A stretch of DNA of 12,319 bases, from NCBI GenBank assembly GCA_937917025.1, contig CALFSF010000014.1:1-12319 (forward strand), read 5' to 3'. This document shows, piece by piece, positions 1 through 7,759 of the stretch. Each line of letters begins with the position of its first letter. Position 1 is the stretch's first letter. Made by a program: the position numbers and the translations under genes. This stretch comes from an uncultured Paraburkholderia sp. GTDB lineage: Bacteria > Pseudomonadota > Gammaproteobacteria > Burkholderiales > Burkholderiaceae. The notes beneath the pieces were generated by a model, which was not told where the DNA came from, did no database searches, and worked only from the letters and a program-made list of their open reading frames with translations.

Positions 1-160
1 ATTGGCCGTCCTTCTTTTCGGCGACGCGAAGCTGGCCCTTGTCGAGCTGCTCGATGGCGTGCGTGACGGCGTCACGCACTTCGGCGGGCGCGGCCTTCGG
101 CGACAGCTCGGCGCGGTTTTCCCAGGCGTTATCGATGATCTGCTGAAGTTGTTGCGACAT
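1..160 (-). CDS. dapD: DapD, tetrahydrodipicolinate N-succinyltransferase (5' part only)
   Basis: Only the first 53 codons are present; the gene runs off the left edge. The visible protein starts MSQQLQQIIDNAWENRAE and continues through a charged helical region, which fits the N-terminal helical domain of DapD. The left-handed beta-helix and active site lie outside the window. DapD transfers succinyl from succinyl-CoA to tetrahydrodipicolinate in the cytoplasm, the step before DapC in the succinylase route to meso-diaminopimelate and lysine. The ATG is the complement of 158-160. No clear purine-rich Shine-Dalgarno stands before it; the preceding bases read ATCACGAAC. It lies 70 bases downstream of dapC on the same strand with no terminator-like hairpin between, so the two are probably co-transcribed. 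The call rests on a short N-terminus plus the dapC neighbour. Confidence 0.85.
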   Translation of the reverse strand, partial: MSQQLQQIIDNAWENRAELSPKAAPAEVRDAVTHAIEQLDKGQLRVAEKKDGQ

Positions 161-230
161 GTTCGTGATTTCTGAAGAGTGGAAAGCGGGTGAAGAGGGC
201 GGCGGCCGGCTGGCAGCGGTTCGCGGCGCG

Positions 231-1448
231 TCAGCGCGCCAGGGAGCGGCAAAAATCGACGATCCGCTGCGCGCCTTCTGTGCATTCGTCGACACCGGCG
301 ACGAGCGCGAGGCGCACGAAATCGCGGCCGGGGTTCGTGCCTTGCGCGGTGCGGGCGAGGAACGATCCGGGCAGAACCGTCACATTATAGTCGGCGTACA
401 GGCGCTGGGCGAAACCGGTATCCGAAAGGCCAGTGCGCGACACGTCGGCCCACAGGTAGAACGCGGCGTCCGGCAGGCGCACGCCGAGTACATCGGCGAG
501 CATTGGCGTCACGGTGGAGAACTTCTGCACGTACTTCGCGCGGTTCTCGCGCACGTGTGTCTCGTCGTTCCACGCGGCGATGCTGGCGCTCTGGTAGACG
601 GTCGAGAGCGCGGCGCCGTGGTATGTGCGGTACAGCAGGAACTGCTTCAGGATGGCCGCGTCGCCCGCGACGAAGCCCGAGCGCATGCCGGGCACGTTCG
701 AGCGCTTGGACAGGCTGGAGAGCATGACGAGCCGCTCGAAACCGCGGCCGAGCCGGTGCGCCGCTTCGAGGCCGCCGAGCGGCGGCTTCGCTTCGTCGAA
801 ATAGATCTCGGAATAGCATTCGTCGGACGCGATCACGAAGCCATAGCGGTCCGACAGCGCGAACAGTTCGCGCCAGTCGTCGAGCGTGAGCACGGCGCCC
901 GTCGGATTGCCCGGCGAGCATACGTACAGCAGTTGCGTGCGCGCCCAGACCGCTTCGGGAATGGCCGCGTAGTCGCAGGCGAAGTTGCGCGCCGGGTCGC
1001 TATTGGCGAAGTACGGCTGGGCCCCGGCCAGCAATGCCGCACCCTCGTAGATTTGATAGAACGGGTTGGGACAGAGTACGATCGCGGGTTCACCGCCGAT
1101 CTTTTTCGACGGATCGATCACCGTTTGCGCGAGCGCGAAAAGTGCCTCGCGCGAGCCCGCGACGGGCAGCACCTGCGTCAGCGGATCGAGCGCGGGCAGG
1201 TTGTAGCGCCAGGCGACCCAGCGGGCGATCGACTCGCGCAGCGCCGGCGCGCCGAGCGTCGCCGGATACGAAGCGAGGCCGCCGAGCGATGCGACGACGG
1301 CGTCGCGGATCAGCGCGGGCGTCGGATGTTTCGGCTCGCCGATGCCAAAGCTGATGTGCGCGAGACCGGCGGGCGGCGTGACATCCTGGAAAAGCGCGCG
1401 CAGCTTTTCGAACGGATAGGGCTGGAGGGAATCGAGTAGCGGGTTCAC
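231..1448 (-). CDS. dapC: DapC, N-succinyldiaminopimelate aminotransferase
   Basis: This is a 405-residue fold-type I PLP aminotransferase. It converts N-succinyl-2-amino-6-ketopimelate to N-succinyl-L,L-diaminopimelate with glutamate as amino donor, in the cytoplasm. Visible landmarks are SFGIGEPKHPTP near residues 33-44, the PLP-site loop SPGNPTGAV (178-186, Asn181), SDECYSEIYF (208-217, Asp209 for the pyridine nitrogen), and SSLSKRSN (244-251) with the Schiff-base lysine at about Lys248. A C-terminal FVRLALV stretch carries the expected carboxylate-binding Arg. The start chosen is the GTG at the complement of 1446-1448, giving MNPLLDSLQPYPFEKLR, the usual N-terminus of this family. An in-frame GTG at 1517 would add 23 Arg/Cys-rich residues with no family look. 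The Shine-Dalgarno is weak (GAGG, about 13 bases away). dapD follows on the same strand, which supports DapC over a generic aminotransferase. Confidence 0.92.
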   Translation of the reverse strand: MNPLLDSLQPYPFEKLRALFQDVTPPAGLAHISFGIGEPKHPTPALIRDAVVASLGGLASYPATLGAPALRESIARWVAWRYNLPALDPLTQVLPVAGSREALFALAQTVIDPSKKIGGEPAIVLCPNPFYQIYEGAALLAGAQPYFANSDPARNFACDYAAIPEAVWARTQLLYVCSPGNPTGAVLTLDDWRELFALSDRYGFVIASDECYSEIYFDEAKPPLGGLEAAHRLGRGFERLVMLSSLSKRSNVPGMRSGFVAGDAAILKQFLLYRTYHGAALSTVYQSASIAAWNDETHVRENRAKYVQKFSTVTPMLADVLGVRLPDAAFYLWADVSRTGLSDTGFAQRLYADYNVTVLPGSFLARTAQGTNPGRDFVRLALVAGVDECTEGAQRIVDFCRSLAR

Positions 1449-1755
1449 TGGGCGGATCGAGCCTCGTCGAAGACGGCAAACACAGATGAAGGCGGCGCGC
1501 GGCGACACCCTGAACACGGGATCGGATGACCGGCGGCGAGCATTGGATTATAGCGTGCGGAAGGGCCTTGGGGCCCGGCGCGCGGCGACCCGCGGGGGCA
1601 TGCGGCCCGGTGGACACGCCAGACAGGAGGCGGGATGCAGGCAGTAACAGACACAGACGAAGGGCGGAACCCGTGGCGGCAAGGCGAACGGCAGTGCGCT
1701 GCAGCACGGCCGGCCGTTTCAGGGCGGCGGCCGGCGCAACGACGGGGACCGCGCG
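1449..1755. other. Divergent intergenic region between dapC and the EamA transporter
   Basis: This 307-base gap separates divergent genes and should hold promoters for both. On the minus strand there is a TATAAT-like box (complement of 1547-1552). On the plus strand a short ORF with a perfect AGGAGG begins at 1635 and runs into the transporter start. A TGGACA at 1611-1616 resembles a -35 box, but I find no matching -10 at 16-18 bases, so I do not call a transporter promoter. The remainder is very GC-rich and shows no tRNA, repeat family or larger gene that I can support. Confidence 0.6.
1547..1552 (-). promoter_or_regulatory. Candidate -10 box of the dapC-dapD promoter
   Basis: The complement of 1547-1552 reads TATAAT, a perfect sigma-70 -10 hexamer in otherwise GC-rich sequence. 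It lies about 95 bases before the dapC GTG. No good -35 is seen: the hexamer at 17-base spacing reads GGCCCC. Transcription would start near 1540 and give a leader of roughly 90 bases. The perfect -10 and the position support it; the missing -35 lowers confidence. Confidence 0.4.
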
Positions 1756-1763
1756 ATGAATAA
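1635..1763 (+). CDS. Possible leader ORF (42 aa) overlapping the transporter start
   Basis: An ATG at 1635 follows a perfect AGGAGG (1625-1630) with a 4-base spacer, the best Shine-Dalgarno in the window. The frame runs 42 codons to a TAA at 1761-1763, eight bases past the transporter ATG at 1756. The peptide starts MQAVTDTDEGRNPW and becomes Arg/Pro-rich (9 Arg of 42), with no signal peptide, membrane segment or domain I recognise. The layout would suit translational coupling or a regulatory leader peptide. It could also be chance: Arg/Pro-rich short frames are common in GC-rich non-coding DNA, and the spacer is a little short. I see the site and the frame; expression is inference. Confidence 0.3.
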   Translation: MQAVTDTDEGRNPWRQGERQCAAARPAVSGRRPAQRRGPRDE

Positions 1764-2721
1764 CGGGCTCCGGAATAGCTGGTCGACCGGCTGGCCGACG
1801 CTCGCGATCATGCTGGGCGCGTCGGTCTGGGGCCTGATCTGGTATCCGCTGCGCATGCTTGCCGCGCTGGGCGTGACCGGCACGGCGGCGAGCGCGTTGA
1901 CGAGCGGCGCCGGGTGTCTCTTCGTGCTGCTCTTGCGCCGTCGCGCGATCGCGACTGTCCAGTGGCACTGGTTGCTGCCGGCGCTGGCACTGGCCGCCGG
2001 CGTGACGAACCTCGGCTTCGTGTGGGGTTCGATCCACGGCGAAGTGATGCGCGTGCTGCTGCTCTTCTATCTCACGCCCGCGTGGACCGCGCTCTTCGCG
2101 CACTTCATCCTGCACGAACGGCTGACGTGGTCGGGCGCGGCGCTCGCCGCGCTGTCGCTGGCCGGCGCGATGATGATGCTGTGGTCGCCGCAGCTTGGCA
2201 TTCCGGTGCCGGGCAACCTGGCCGAATGGGCGGGGCTGGCGGGCGGCATGGGTTTCGCGATGAGCAACGTGCTGATTCTGAAGGCAAGCCGCGTGCTGCC
2301 CGACATGAAGCCCGAAATGCGCACCGCGACGATTTTCGGCGGCGCGGCGATCTTCAGTTCGTTCGCGTCGCTTTTCGAGGCGATGCCGACGCCGCCGGCG
2401 GGCCCGCATCTCGCAACCGCCGCGCTGCTCGTCGTCGGCCTCGGGTTCGTGCTCGGCAGCAACAACATGCTCGTGCAATACGGGCTCTCGCGCGTGCCGG
2501 CCAACCGCGCGTCGATCATCATGCTGTTCGAGATCGTGATCACGGCGCTGTCCGCATGGCTCTTCGCCGGTGAGACGCCCGGTCCGCGCGAATGGGCGGG
2601 CGGCGCGTGCATCGTGCTGGCGTCCGCGTTGTCGAGCTGGGTGCATCGCACGAAAGCCAAACCGCCTGCCGGCACGCACTCCGACCCGGACCGTAAGGAT
2701 CGGGAACGCGCGATGGTATGA
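1756..2721 (+). CDS. EamA-family (drug/metabolite transporter) permease
   Basis: A 321-residue inner-membrane protein with about ten hydrophobic helices in two homologous halves, the EamA/DMT architecture. The first half covers roughly residues 15-145 and ends in the typical segment FYLTPAWTALFAHFILHERL (104-123, Glu121). The second half covers roughly 157-292 and has the matching MLFEIVITALSAWLFAGE (256-273, Glu273). A hydrophilic tail of about 25 residues (297-321) is expected in the cytoplasm. The start is the ATG at 1756, preceded by GGGGA (1744-1748) at a 7-base spacing. Members export amino acids, nucleosides or other small metabolites; the substrate cannot be read from sequence. Being divergent from dapC-dapD makes an amino-acid-related substrate possible, but that is only neighbourhood inference. 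A possible leader ORF overlaps its start, and a candidate smc promoter overlaps its stop codon. Confidence 0.88.
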   Translation: MNNGLRNSWSTGWPTLAIMLGASVWGLIWYPLRMLAALGVTGTAASALTSGAGCLFVLLLRRRAIATVQWHWLLPALALAAGVTNLGFVWGSIHGEVMRVLLLFYLTPAWTALFAHFILHERLTWSGAALAALSLAGAMMMLWSPQLGIPVPGNLAEWAGLAGGMGFAMSNVLILKASRVLPDMKPEMRTATIFGGAAIFSSFASLFEAMPTPPAGPHLATAALLVVGLGFVLGSNNMLVQYGLSRVPANRASIIMLFEIVITALSAWLFAGETPGPREWAGGACIVLASALSSWVHRTKAKPPAGTHSDPDRKDRERAMV

Positions 2722-2722
2722 T
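2714..2722 (+). promoter_or_regulatory. Candidate extended -10 promoter for smc-zipA
   Basis: Bases 2714-2722 read TGGTATGAT, which is the extended -10 motif TGn followed by TATGAT (5 of 6 to consensus). It overlaps the last codons and TGA stop of the transporter gene. There is no good -35 (TAAGGA at 17 bases), which extended -10 promoters can tolerate. Transcription would start near 2729 and leave an smc leader of about 140 bases. The motif is seen; its activity is inference. Confidence 0.4.
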
Positions 2723-2772
2723 TGCCACTGCCTGTCGGGGCGCGCTTGACCGCGTGTCGCCGGCCCGAGTAC

Positions 2773-2816
2773 CGCGGTGGTTCCGCGTGCCGTCCGGCGA
2801 GGTTCGCCGACGGTGC
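2773..2816 (+). repeat. Two adjacent stem-loops between the transporter and smc
   Basis: The first stem is CGCGG (2773-2777) pairing with CCGCG (2783-2787) over a 5-base loop. The second is CGGCGA (2795-2800) pairing with TCGCCG (2804-2809) over loop GGT. The second can extend outward, past a small bulge, through 2790-2792 with 2811-2813 and weaker G-U pairs; the furthest extension would compete with the first stem. No T-run follows, so a classic terminator is unlikely. They may attenuate read-through from the transporter gene or structure the smc leader. Confidence 0.35.
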
Positions 2817-2869
2817 CCGGGAGCAGCGCGGTCCGATTCAATTTTCCCTTTTCAATCAGCGATATCGCC

Positions 2870-5800
2870 GTGCGTCTGACCTCGATCAAACTCGCTGGCT
2901 TCAAGTCTTTCGTCGACCCCACGCATTTCCAGGTTCCAGGCCAGCTCGTTGGCGTGGTGGGTCCGAATGGTTGCGGCAAATCCAACATCATCGATGCCGT
3001 GCGCTGGGTGCTCGGCGAATCGCGCGCGTCCGAGCTGCGCGGCGAATCGATGCAGGACGTCATCTTCAACGGCTCGACGGCGCGCAAGCCGGGCAGCCGC
3101 GCGAGCGTCGAACTGATCTTCGACAACGCCGACGGCCGCGCGGCCGGCCAGTGGGGCCAGTATGCCGAGATCGCCGTCAAGCGCGTGCTGACGCGCGACG
3201 GCACGTCGAGCTACTACATCAACAACCTGCCGGCGCGCCGGCGCGACATCCAGGACATCTTCCTCGGTACCGGTCTCGGTCCGCGCGCGTACGCGATCAT
3301 CGGGCAGGGCATGATCGCGCGGATCATCGAGGCGAAGCCCGAAGAGCTGCGCGTGTTCCTCGAGGAAGCCGCGGGCGTGTCGAAGTACAAGGAGCGCCGC
3401 CGCGAGACGGAGAGCCGTCTGCACGACACGCGCGAGAACCTGACGCGCGTCGAGGACATCGTGCGCGAACTCGGCGCGAACCTCGAAAAGCTCGAGGCGC
3501 AGGCGGTGGTCGCGACGAAGTTCAAGGAACTGCAGGCCGACGGCGAAGAGAAGCAGCGTCTGCTGTGGCTGTTGCGCAAGAACGAGGCTGGCGGCGAGCA
3601 GGAACGCCAGCAGCGCGCGATCGAGCAGGCCCAGATCGATCTGGAAGCGCACACCGCGAAGCTGCGCGAAGTCGAGGCACAGCTGGAAACGCTGCGGGTC
3701 GCGCACTATTCGGCGAGCGACGCGATGCAGGGCGCACAGGGCGCGCTCTACGAAGCGAATGCCGAGGTGAGCCGCCTCGAAGCGGAAATCCGCTTCATCG
3801 TCGAGTCGCGCAACCGCGTGCAGGCGCAGATCGCCGCGCTGACCGCGCAGCGTGAGCAATGGCAGTCGCAGGCGGAAAAGGCGCAGGGCGATCTCGAGGA
3901 CGCGGAAGAACAACTGGCCGTCGCGGAAGAAAAGGCCGCGCTCGCCGAAGACGAAGCGGCCGCGAAACACGACGCCATGCCGGCGCTCGAAGCCCGCTGG
4001 CGCGATGCGCAGACGCAGCTGAACGAAGAGCGCGGCGGCATCGCGCAGACCGAACAGGCGCTCAAGCTCGAAGCCGCGCATCAACGCAACGCCGACCAGC
4101 AGTTGCAGCAGTTGCAGCAGCGTCACGAGCGGCTGAAGCAGGAAGCGGGCGGTCTGGACGCGCCGGACGAAGCGCAGCTCGAGGAGCAGCGCATGCAGCT
4201 CGCCGAGCACGAGGAGATCCTGAGCGAAGCCCAGGCGCGTCACGCCGATGCGCAGGAAACGCTGCCGCGTCTGGATGGCGAACGTCGTGCCGCGCAGGAA
4301 CGCGTGCAGGCGGAGAGCGCGCAGATTCACCAGCTCGAAGCACGGCTTGCCGCGTTGAAGCAACTGCAGGAAAACGTACAGACCGAAGGCAAGATCCAGC
4401 CGTGGCTCGACAGGCACGAACTGGGCGCGCTGCCGCGTCTGTGGAAGAAGCTGCATGTCGAGGCGGGCTGGGAAACGGCGCTCGAATCGGTGCTGCGCGA
4501 ACGCCTTGCCGCACTCGAAGTCTCGAATCTCGACTGGGTCAAGGCGTTCGCCACGGACGCGCCGCCCGCGAAGCTCGCGTTCTACGCACCGCCGGCCGCC
4601 GGACAGCCGGCCGACGCGCCGTCGACGCTGCGCCCGCTGCTCTCGCTCGTGCGCATCGACGACGCCGGGTTGCGCGCGGTCCTCACCGACTGGCTCGGCC
4701 AGGCGTTCGTCGCCGACGATCTCGCGCAGGCGCTCGCCATGCGCTCGCAACTGCCGGCTGGCGGTGCGTTTGTCGTGAAGGCCGGGCACGTCGTGACGCG
4801 TGTCGGCGTGCAACTGTACGCGGCCGATTCCGAACAGGCCGGCATGCTGGCCCGTCAGCAGGAAATCGAGAACCTGACGCGTCAGGTGCGCGCCCAGGCG
4901 CTCCTCGCCGACGAAGCGAAGGCTGCCGCGATCCGCGCTGAAGCCGCGCATACGCAGGCATCGCAGACACTTTCGGACGTGCGCTCGCAGGCTGAGCGCG
5001 CGACGCAGCGCGTGCATGCGCTGCAGATGGACGTGCTCAAGCTCACGCAGGCGCACGAGCGCTACACGCAGCGCAGCACGCAGATCCGCGAGGAACTGGA
5101 AGAGATCACCGCGCAGATCGAGGAACAGCGCGCGTTGCGTGGCGAATCGGAAGCGAATTTCGAACGTCACGACGCGCAGCTCGCCGAACTGCAGGCACGG
5201 TTCGAGGACAACCAGCTCGCGTTTGAAGCACTCGACGAAGAACTGACCGCGGCACGTGCGCAGTCGCGCGATCTCGACCGCGCCGCCACCGACGCGCGCT
5301 TCGCCGCGCGCAACATGGCGAACCGGATCGACGAACTCAAGCGCAGCATCCAGGTGGCGCACGAGCAGAGCGAACGCGTCGCCGCTTCGCTGGAAGACGC
5401 GCGTGCCGAACTCGAAACGATCAATGAGCAGACCGCGCACACCGGCCTGCAGGACGCGCTGGAGCTGCGCGCGGCGAAAGAAGAGCTGCTGCACGCCGCG
5501 CGTCTCGAACTCGACGACCTGACCGCGAAGCTGCGCTCGGCCGACGAAACCCGTCTCACCGCCGAGCGTGCGCTGCAACCGCTGCGCGACCGCATCACCG
5601 AACTGCAGTTGAAGGAACAGGCGGCGCGCCTGAACGGCGAACAGTTCGTCGAACAGCTGGCCGCCGCCGGCGTGGACGAAGCGGAGTTGCAGGCCAAACT
5701 CACGCCGGACATGAAGCCGTCGTATCTGCAGGGCGAAGTCACACGCCTGAACAACGCGATCACGGCGCTCGGGCCGGTGAACATGGCGGCGCTCGACGAA

Positions 5801-6388
5801 CTGAAGGCCGCCAGCGAACGCAAGACGTTCCTCGATGCGCAGTCGGCTGACCTGAACAACGCCATCGAAACGCTCGAAGACGCGATCCGCAAGATCGACC
5901 AGGAAACCCGCACGTTGCTGCAGGGCACGTTCGACGAGGTCAACCGGCATTTTGGCGAACTGTTCCCGCGTCTTTTCGGCGGCGGCCAGGCGAAGCTCAT
6001 CATGACTGGCGACGAAATTCTCGACGCCGGCGTGCAGGTGATGGCGCAACCGCCGGGCAAGAAGAATTCGACGATCCATCTGCTCTCGGGTGGTGAAAAG
6101 GCACTGACGGCGACGGCGCTCGTGTTCGCGATGTTCCAGTTGAACCCGGCCCCGTTCTGCCTGCTGGACGAAGTGGATGCGCCGCTCGACGATGCGAACA
6201 CCGAACGCTTCGCGAACCTCGTGCGCGCGATGTCCGCCAAGACGCAGTTCCTCTTCATCTCGCACAACAAGATTGCGATGGAAATGGCGCAGCAACTGAT
6301 TGGCGTGACCATGCAGGAGCAGGGCGTGTCGCGGATCGTCGCGGTCGACATGGAAACGGCCGCGGGCTTCGCGCAGAATATCGCTTGA
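2870..6388 (+). CDS. smc: Smc, chromosome partition/condensin ATPase
   Basis: A 1172-residue SMC protein, normal length for the family. The N-terminal ATPase half has the Walker A motif GPNGCGKS (31-38). A long coiled coil rich in Glu, Gln, Ala and Arg covers about 170-500. The hinge lies at about 515-655, and a second coiled coil spans about 660-1010. The C-terminal ATPase half has the ABC signature LLSGGEK (1071-1077) and Walker B CLLDEVD (1097-1103). Smc dimerises at the hinge, binds DNA with kleisin ScpA and ScpB, and helps resolve sister origins. The start is the GTG at 2870, giving MRLTSIKLAGFKSFVDP, the conserved first beta strand. The frame is open upstream to 2777 but those residues do not look like Smc. 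No clear Shine-Dalgarno is visible; the leader just before is T-rich (2839-2856), followed by the palindrome GCGATATCGC (2859-2868). zipA follows after 117 bases. Confidence 0.97.
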   Translation: MRLTSIKLAGFKSFVDPTHFQVPGQLVGVVGPNGCGKSNIIDAVRWVLGESRASELRGESMQDVIFNGSTARKPGSRASVELIFDNADGRAAGQWGQYAEIAVKRVLTRDGTSSYYINNLPARRRDIQDIFLGTGLGPRAYAIIGQGMIARIIEAKPEELRVFLEEAAGVSKYKERRRETESRLHDTRENLTRVEDIVRELGANLEKLEAQAVVATKFKELQADGEEKQRLLWLLRKNEAGGEQERQQRAIEQAQIDLEAHTAKLREVEAQLETLRVAHYSASDAMQGAQGALYEANAEVSRLEAEIRFIVESRNRVQAQIAALTAQREQWQSQAEKAQGDLEDAEEQLAVAEEKAALAEDEAAAKHDAMPALEARWRDAQTQLNEERGGIAQTEQALKLEAAHQRNADQQLQQLQQRHERLKQEAGGLDAPDEAQLEEQRMQLAEHEEILSEAQARHADAQETLPRLDGERRAAQERVQAESAQIHQLEARLAALKQLQENVQTEGKIQPWLDRHELGALPRLWKKLHVEAGWETALESVLRERLAALEVSNLDWVKAFATDAPPAKLAFYAPPAAGQPADAPSTLRPLLSLVRIDDAGLRAVLTDWLGQAFVADDLAQALAMRSQLPAGGAFVVKAGHVVTRVGVQLYAADSEQAGMLARQQEIENLTRQVRAQALLADEAKAAAIRAEAAHTQASQTLSDVRSQAERATQRVHALQMDVLKLTQAHERYTQRSTQIREELEEITAQIEEQRALRGESEANFERHDAQLAELQARFEDNQLAFEALDEELTAARAQSRDLDRAATDARFAARNMANRIDELKRSIQVAHEQSERVAASLEDARAELETINEQTAHTGLQDALELRAAKEELLHAARLELDDLTAKLRSADETRLTAERALQPLRDRITELQLKEQAARLNGEQFVEQLAAAGVDEAELQAKLTPDMKPSYLQGEVTRLNNAITALGPVNMAALDELKAASERKTFLDAQSADLNNAIETLEDAIRKIDQETRTLLQGTFDEVNRHFGELFPRLFGGGQAKLIMTGDEILDAGVQVMAQPPGKKNSTIHLLSGGEKALTATALVFAMFQLNPAPFCLLDEVDAPLDDANTERFANLVRAMSAKTQFLFISHNKIAMEMAQQLIGVTMQEQGVSRIVAVDMETAAGFAQNIA

Positions 6389-6437
6389 CCCGAAGAATGA
6401 ATCGAGCAGACGGCGCGCGCCTGCACGCCACGCAGCG

Positions 6438-6462
6438 GCGCCTGGCCGCGCGAGGCAGGCGC
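6438..6462 (+). repeat. Short inverted repeat between smc and zipA
   Basis: GCGCCTG (6438-6444) pairs perfectly with CAGGCGC (6456-6462) over an 11-base loop. No T-run follows. It sits in the 117-base smc-zipA gap and could be a weak attenuator or a transcript-stability stem. Given the local GC content, chance is a fair alternative. Confidence 0.25.
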
Positions 6463-6505
6463 GGCCGGCTGCATCGCAGACAAAAGAATTGCTGATGGAG
6501 CATGC

Positions 6506-7759
6506 ATGGACGAGTTGACACTCGGTTTGATCGGCGCCGGCGCCGTGGTGGTCGGGGGGGTGGTGGTCTACAACGCGTGGCAGGGCGCGAAGGTGCGCCG
6601 CCGTATGCCGCGCCCCATGCCCGCTGAAACCGCCGAAACGTCCGTACGCGACCCGGAAGAAGAGCAGAGTCCGTTCATCGAACCCGCGCGGCCGGCCACA
6701 CGCCGCGAGCCGTCGCTCGGCGATCCGGCGGATGCCGCCTCGGCATCGCGCGTCGAGCCGAGTTTCGGCGGAGCGGGCGTCGCGCCGCTCGATACGGCTG
6801 TCGACATCCAGGCCGAAGCGACGACACCGAACGGTTTTCCCGAGCAGGACGAAACCAGCGCTTCCGTGACCAGAAGCGCGGTTGACCAGGAACCGGTCGA
6901 GCCGATTCTGCCTGCGGCCACGACGATTTCCTCGGCGCCGCCGGCTATCGTGGATCGCCGCATCGACTGCATCGTGCCGATCCGGCCGGCCGGCTCCGTT
7001 GCCGGCGACAAGATCATTCCGCTGGCCCAGCGCCTGCGGCGCGCGGGCAGCAAGCCGGTTCACATCGAAGGCAAGCCGGAAGGCGGCGGCGCGTGGGAAT
7101 TGCTGCAGAACGGCGCACGTTACGAAGAACTGCGCGCGGCGGCGCAACTCGCGAATCGCAGCGGCCCGTTGAATGAACTGGAGTTCTCCGAGTTCGTGAC
7201 GGGCGTACAGCAGTTCGCGGACGCGATCGACGCCTCTCCCGAATTTCCCGACATGCTGGAAACGGTCGCGATGGCGCGCGAGCTCGACGGTTTCGCCGCG
7301 CAATGCGATGCCCAGCTGTCGATCAACGTGATGTCCGACGGCGCACCGTGGTCCGCCAATTACGTGCAGGCCGTGGCTTCGCAGGACGGCCTGCTGCTCT
7401 CGCGCGACGGCACACGATTCGTCAAGCTCGATTCGAAGCAGAGCCCGGTGTTCATGCTTCAGTTCGGCGACACGAATTTCCTGCGCGACGACCTCACGTA
7501 CAAGGGCGGCCAGATGATCACGCTGGTGCTCGACGTGCCGGTCGCCGACGAGGATATTCTGCCATTCCGCCTGATGTGCGATTACGCGAAGTCGCTGTCC
7601 GAGCGCATCGGCGCGCGGGTCGTCGACGATCAGCGCAGGCCGTTGCCGGAAAGCGCGCTCCTCGCCATCGAGAAGCAGTTGATGACGCTGTATGCACGCC
7701 TCGAACAGGCCGGTATCCCGGCGGGTTCGCCGGCGACGCGCCGTCTCTTCAGCCAGTAA
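6506..7759 (+). CDS. zipA: ZipA-like cell division protein (FtsZ membrane anchor)
   Basis: A 417-residue protein with ZipA architecture. It has a short periplasmic N-terminus, one hydrophobic membrane segment (about 5-24), a basic stretch KVRRR (29-33), a Pro/Ala/Glu-rich flexible linker (about 34-148), and C-terminal globular parts. The canonical ZipA domain spans about 267-405 and includes MLQFGD (317-322), a D-V-P strand (343-345) and RVVDDQRRPL (371-380), similar to E. coli ZipA VVLDDQRR. It should tether FtsZ filaments to the inner membrane. Residues 153-245 look like a second, degenerate copy of the fold. The ATG at 6506 has GGAG (6497-6500) five bases upstream. A run of seven G (6554-6560) lies in the codons of the membrane segment. 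The position downstream of smc and near ligA matches the order in related genomes. Betaproteobacterial ZipA diverges far from E. coli, so the name rests on architecture plus the C-terminal motif. Confidence 0.85.
   Translation: MDELTLGLIGAGAVVVGGVVVYNAWQGAKVRRRMPRPMPAETAETSVRDPEEEQSPFIEPARPATRREPSLGDPADAASASRVEPSFGGAGVAPLDTAVDIQAEATTPNGFPEQDETSASVTRSAVDQEPVEPILPAATTISSAPPAIVDRRIDCIVPIRPAGSVAGDKIIPLAQRLRRAGSKPVHIEGKPEGGGAWELLQNGARYEELRAAAQLANRSGPLNELEFSEFVTGVQQFADAIDASPEFPDMLETVAMARELDGFAAQCDAQLSINVMSDGAPWSANYVQAVASQDGLLLSRDGTRFVKLDSKQSPVFMLQFGDTNFLRDDLTYKGGQMITLVLDVPVADEDILPFRLMCDYAKSLSERIGARVVDDQRRPLPESALLAIEKQLMTLYARLEQAGIPAGSPATRRLFSQ

Noticed and set aside
159..1439. A plus-strand 426-codon frame antisense to dapC
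   Set aside because: Arg/Ala/Glu-rich composition typical of an antisense shadow; dapC on the other strand has full PLP-aminotransferase motifs.
1446..1517. An upstream in-frame GTG (1517) as the dapC start
   Set aside because: It would add 23 Cys/Arg-rich residues with no family resemblance, whereas GTG 1448 gives the standard N-terminus.
2777..2869. An N-terminal extension of Smc from 2777
   Set aside because: Smc proteins begin at the first beta strand (MRLTSIKLAGFKSF). The 31 extra residues would overlap the leader stem-loops and lack any family similarity.
1090..3204. A 704-codon minus-strand open frame spanning the 5' part of dapC, the intergenic region, the transporter and the start of smc
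   Set aside because: It crosses a divergent intergenic region and several real genes out of frame, with no domain signature.
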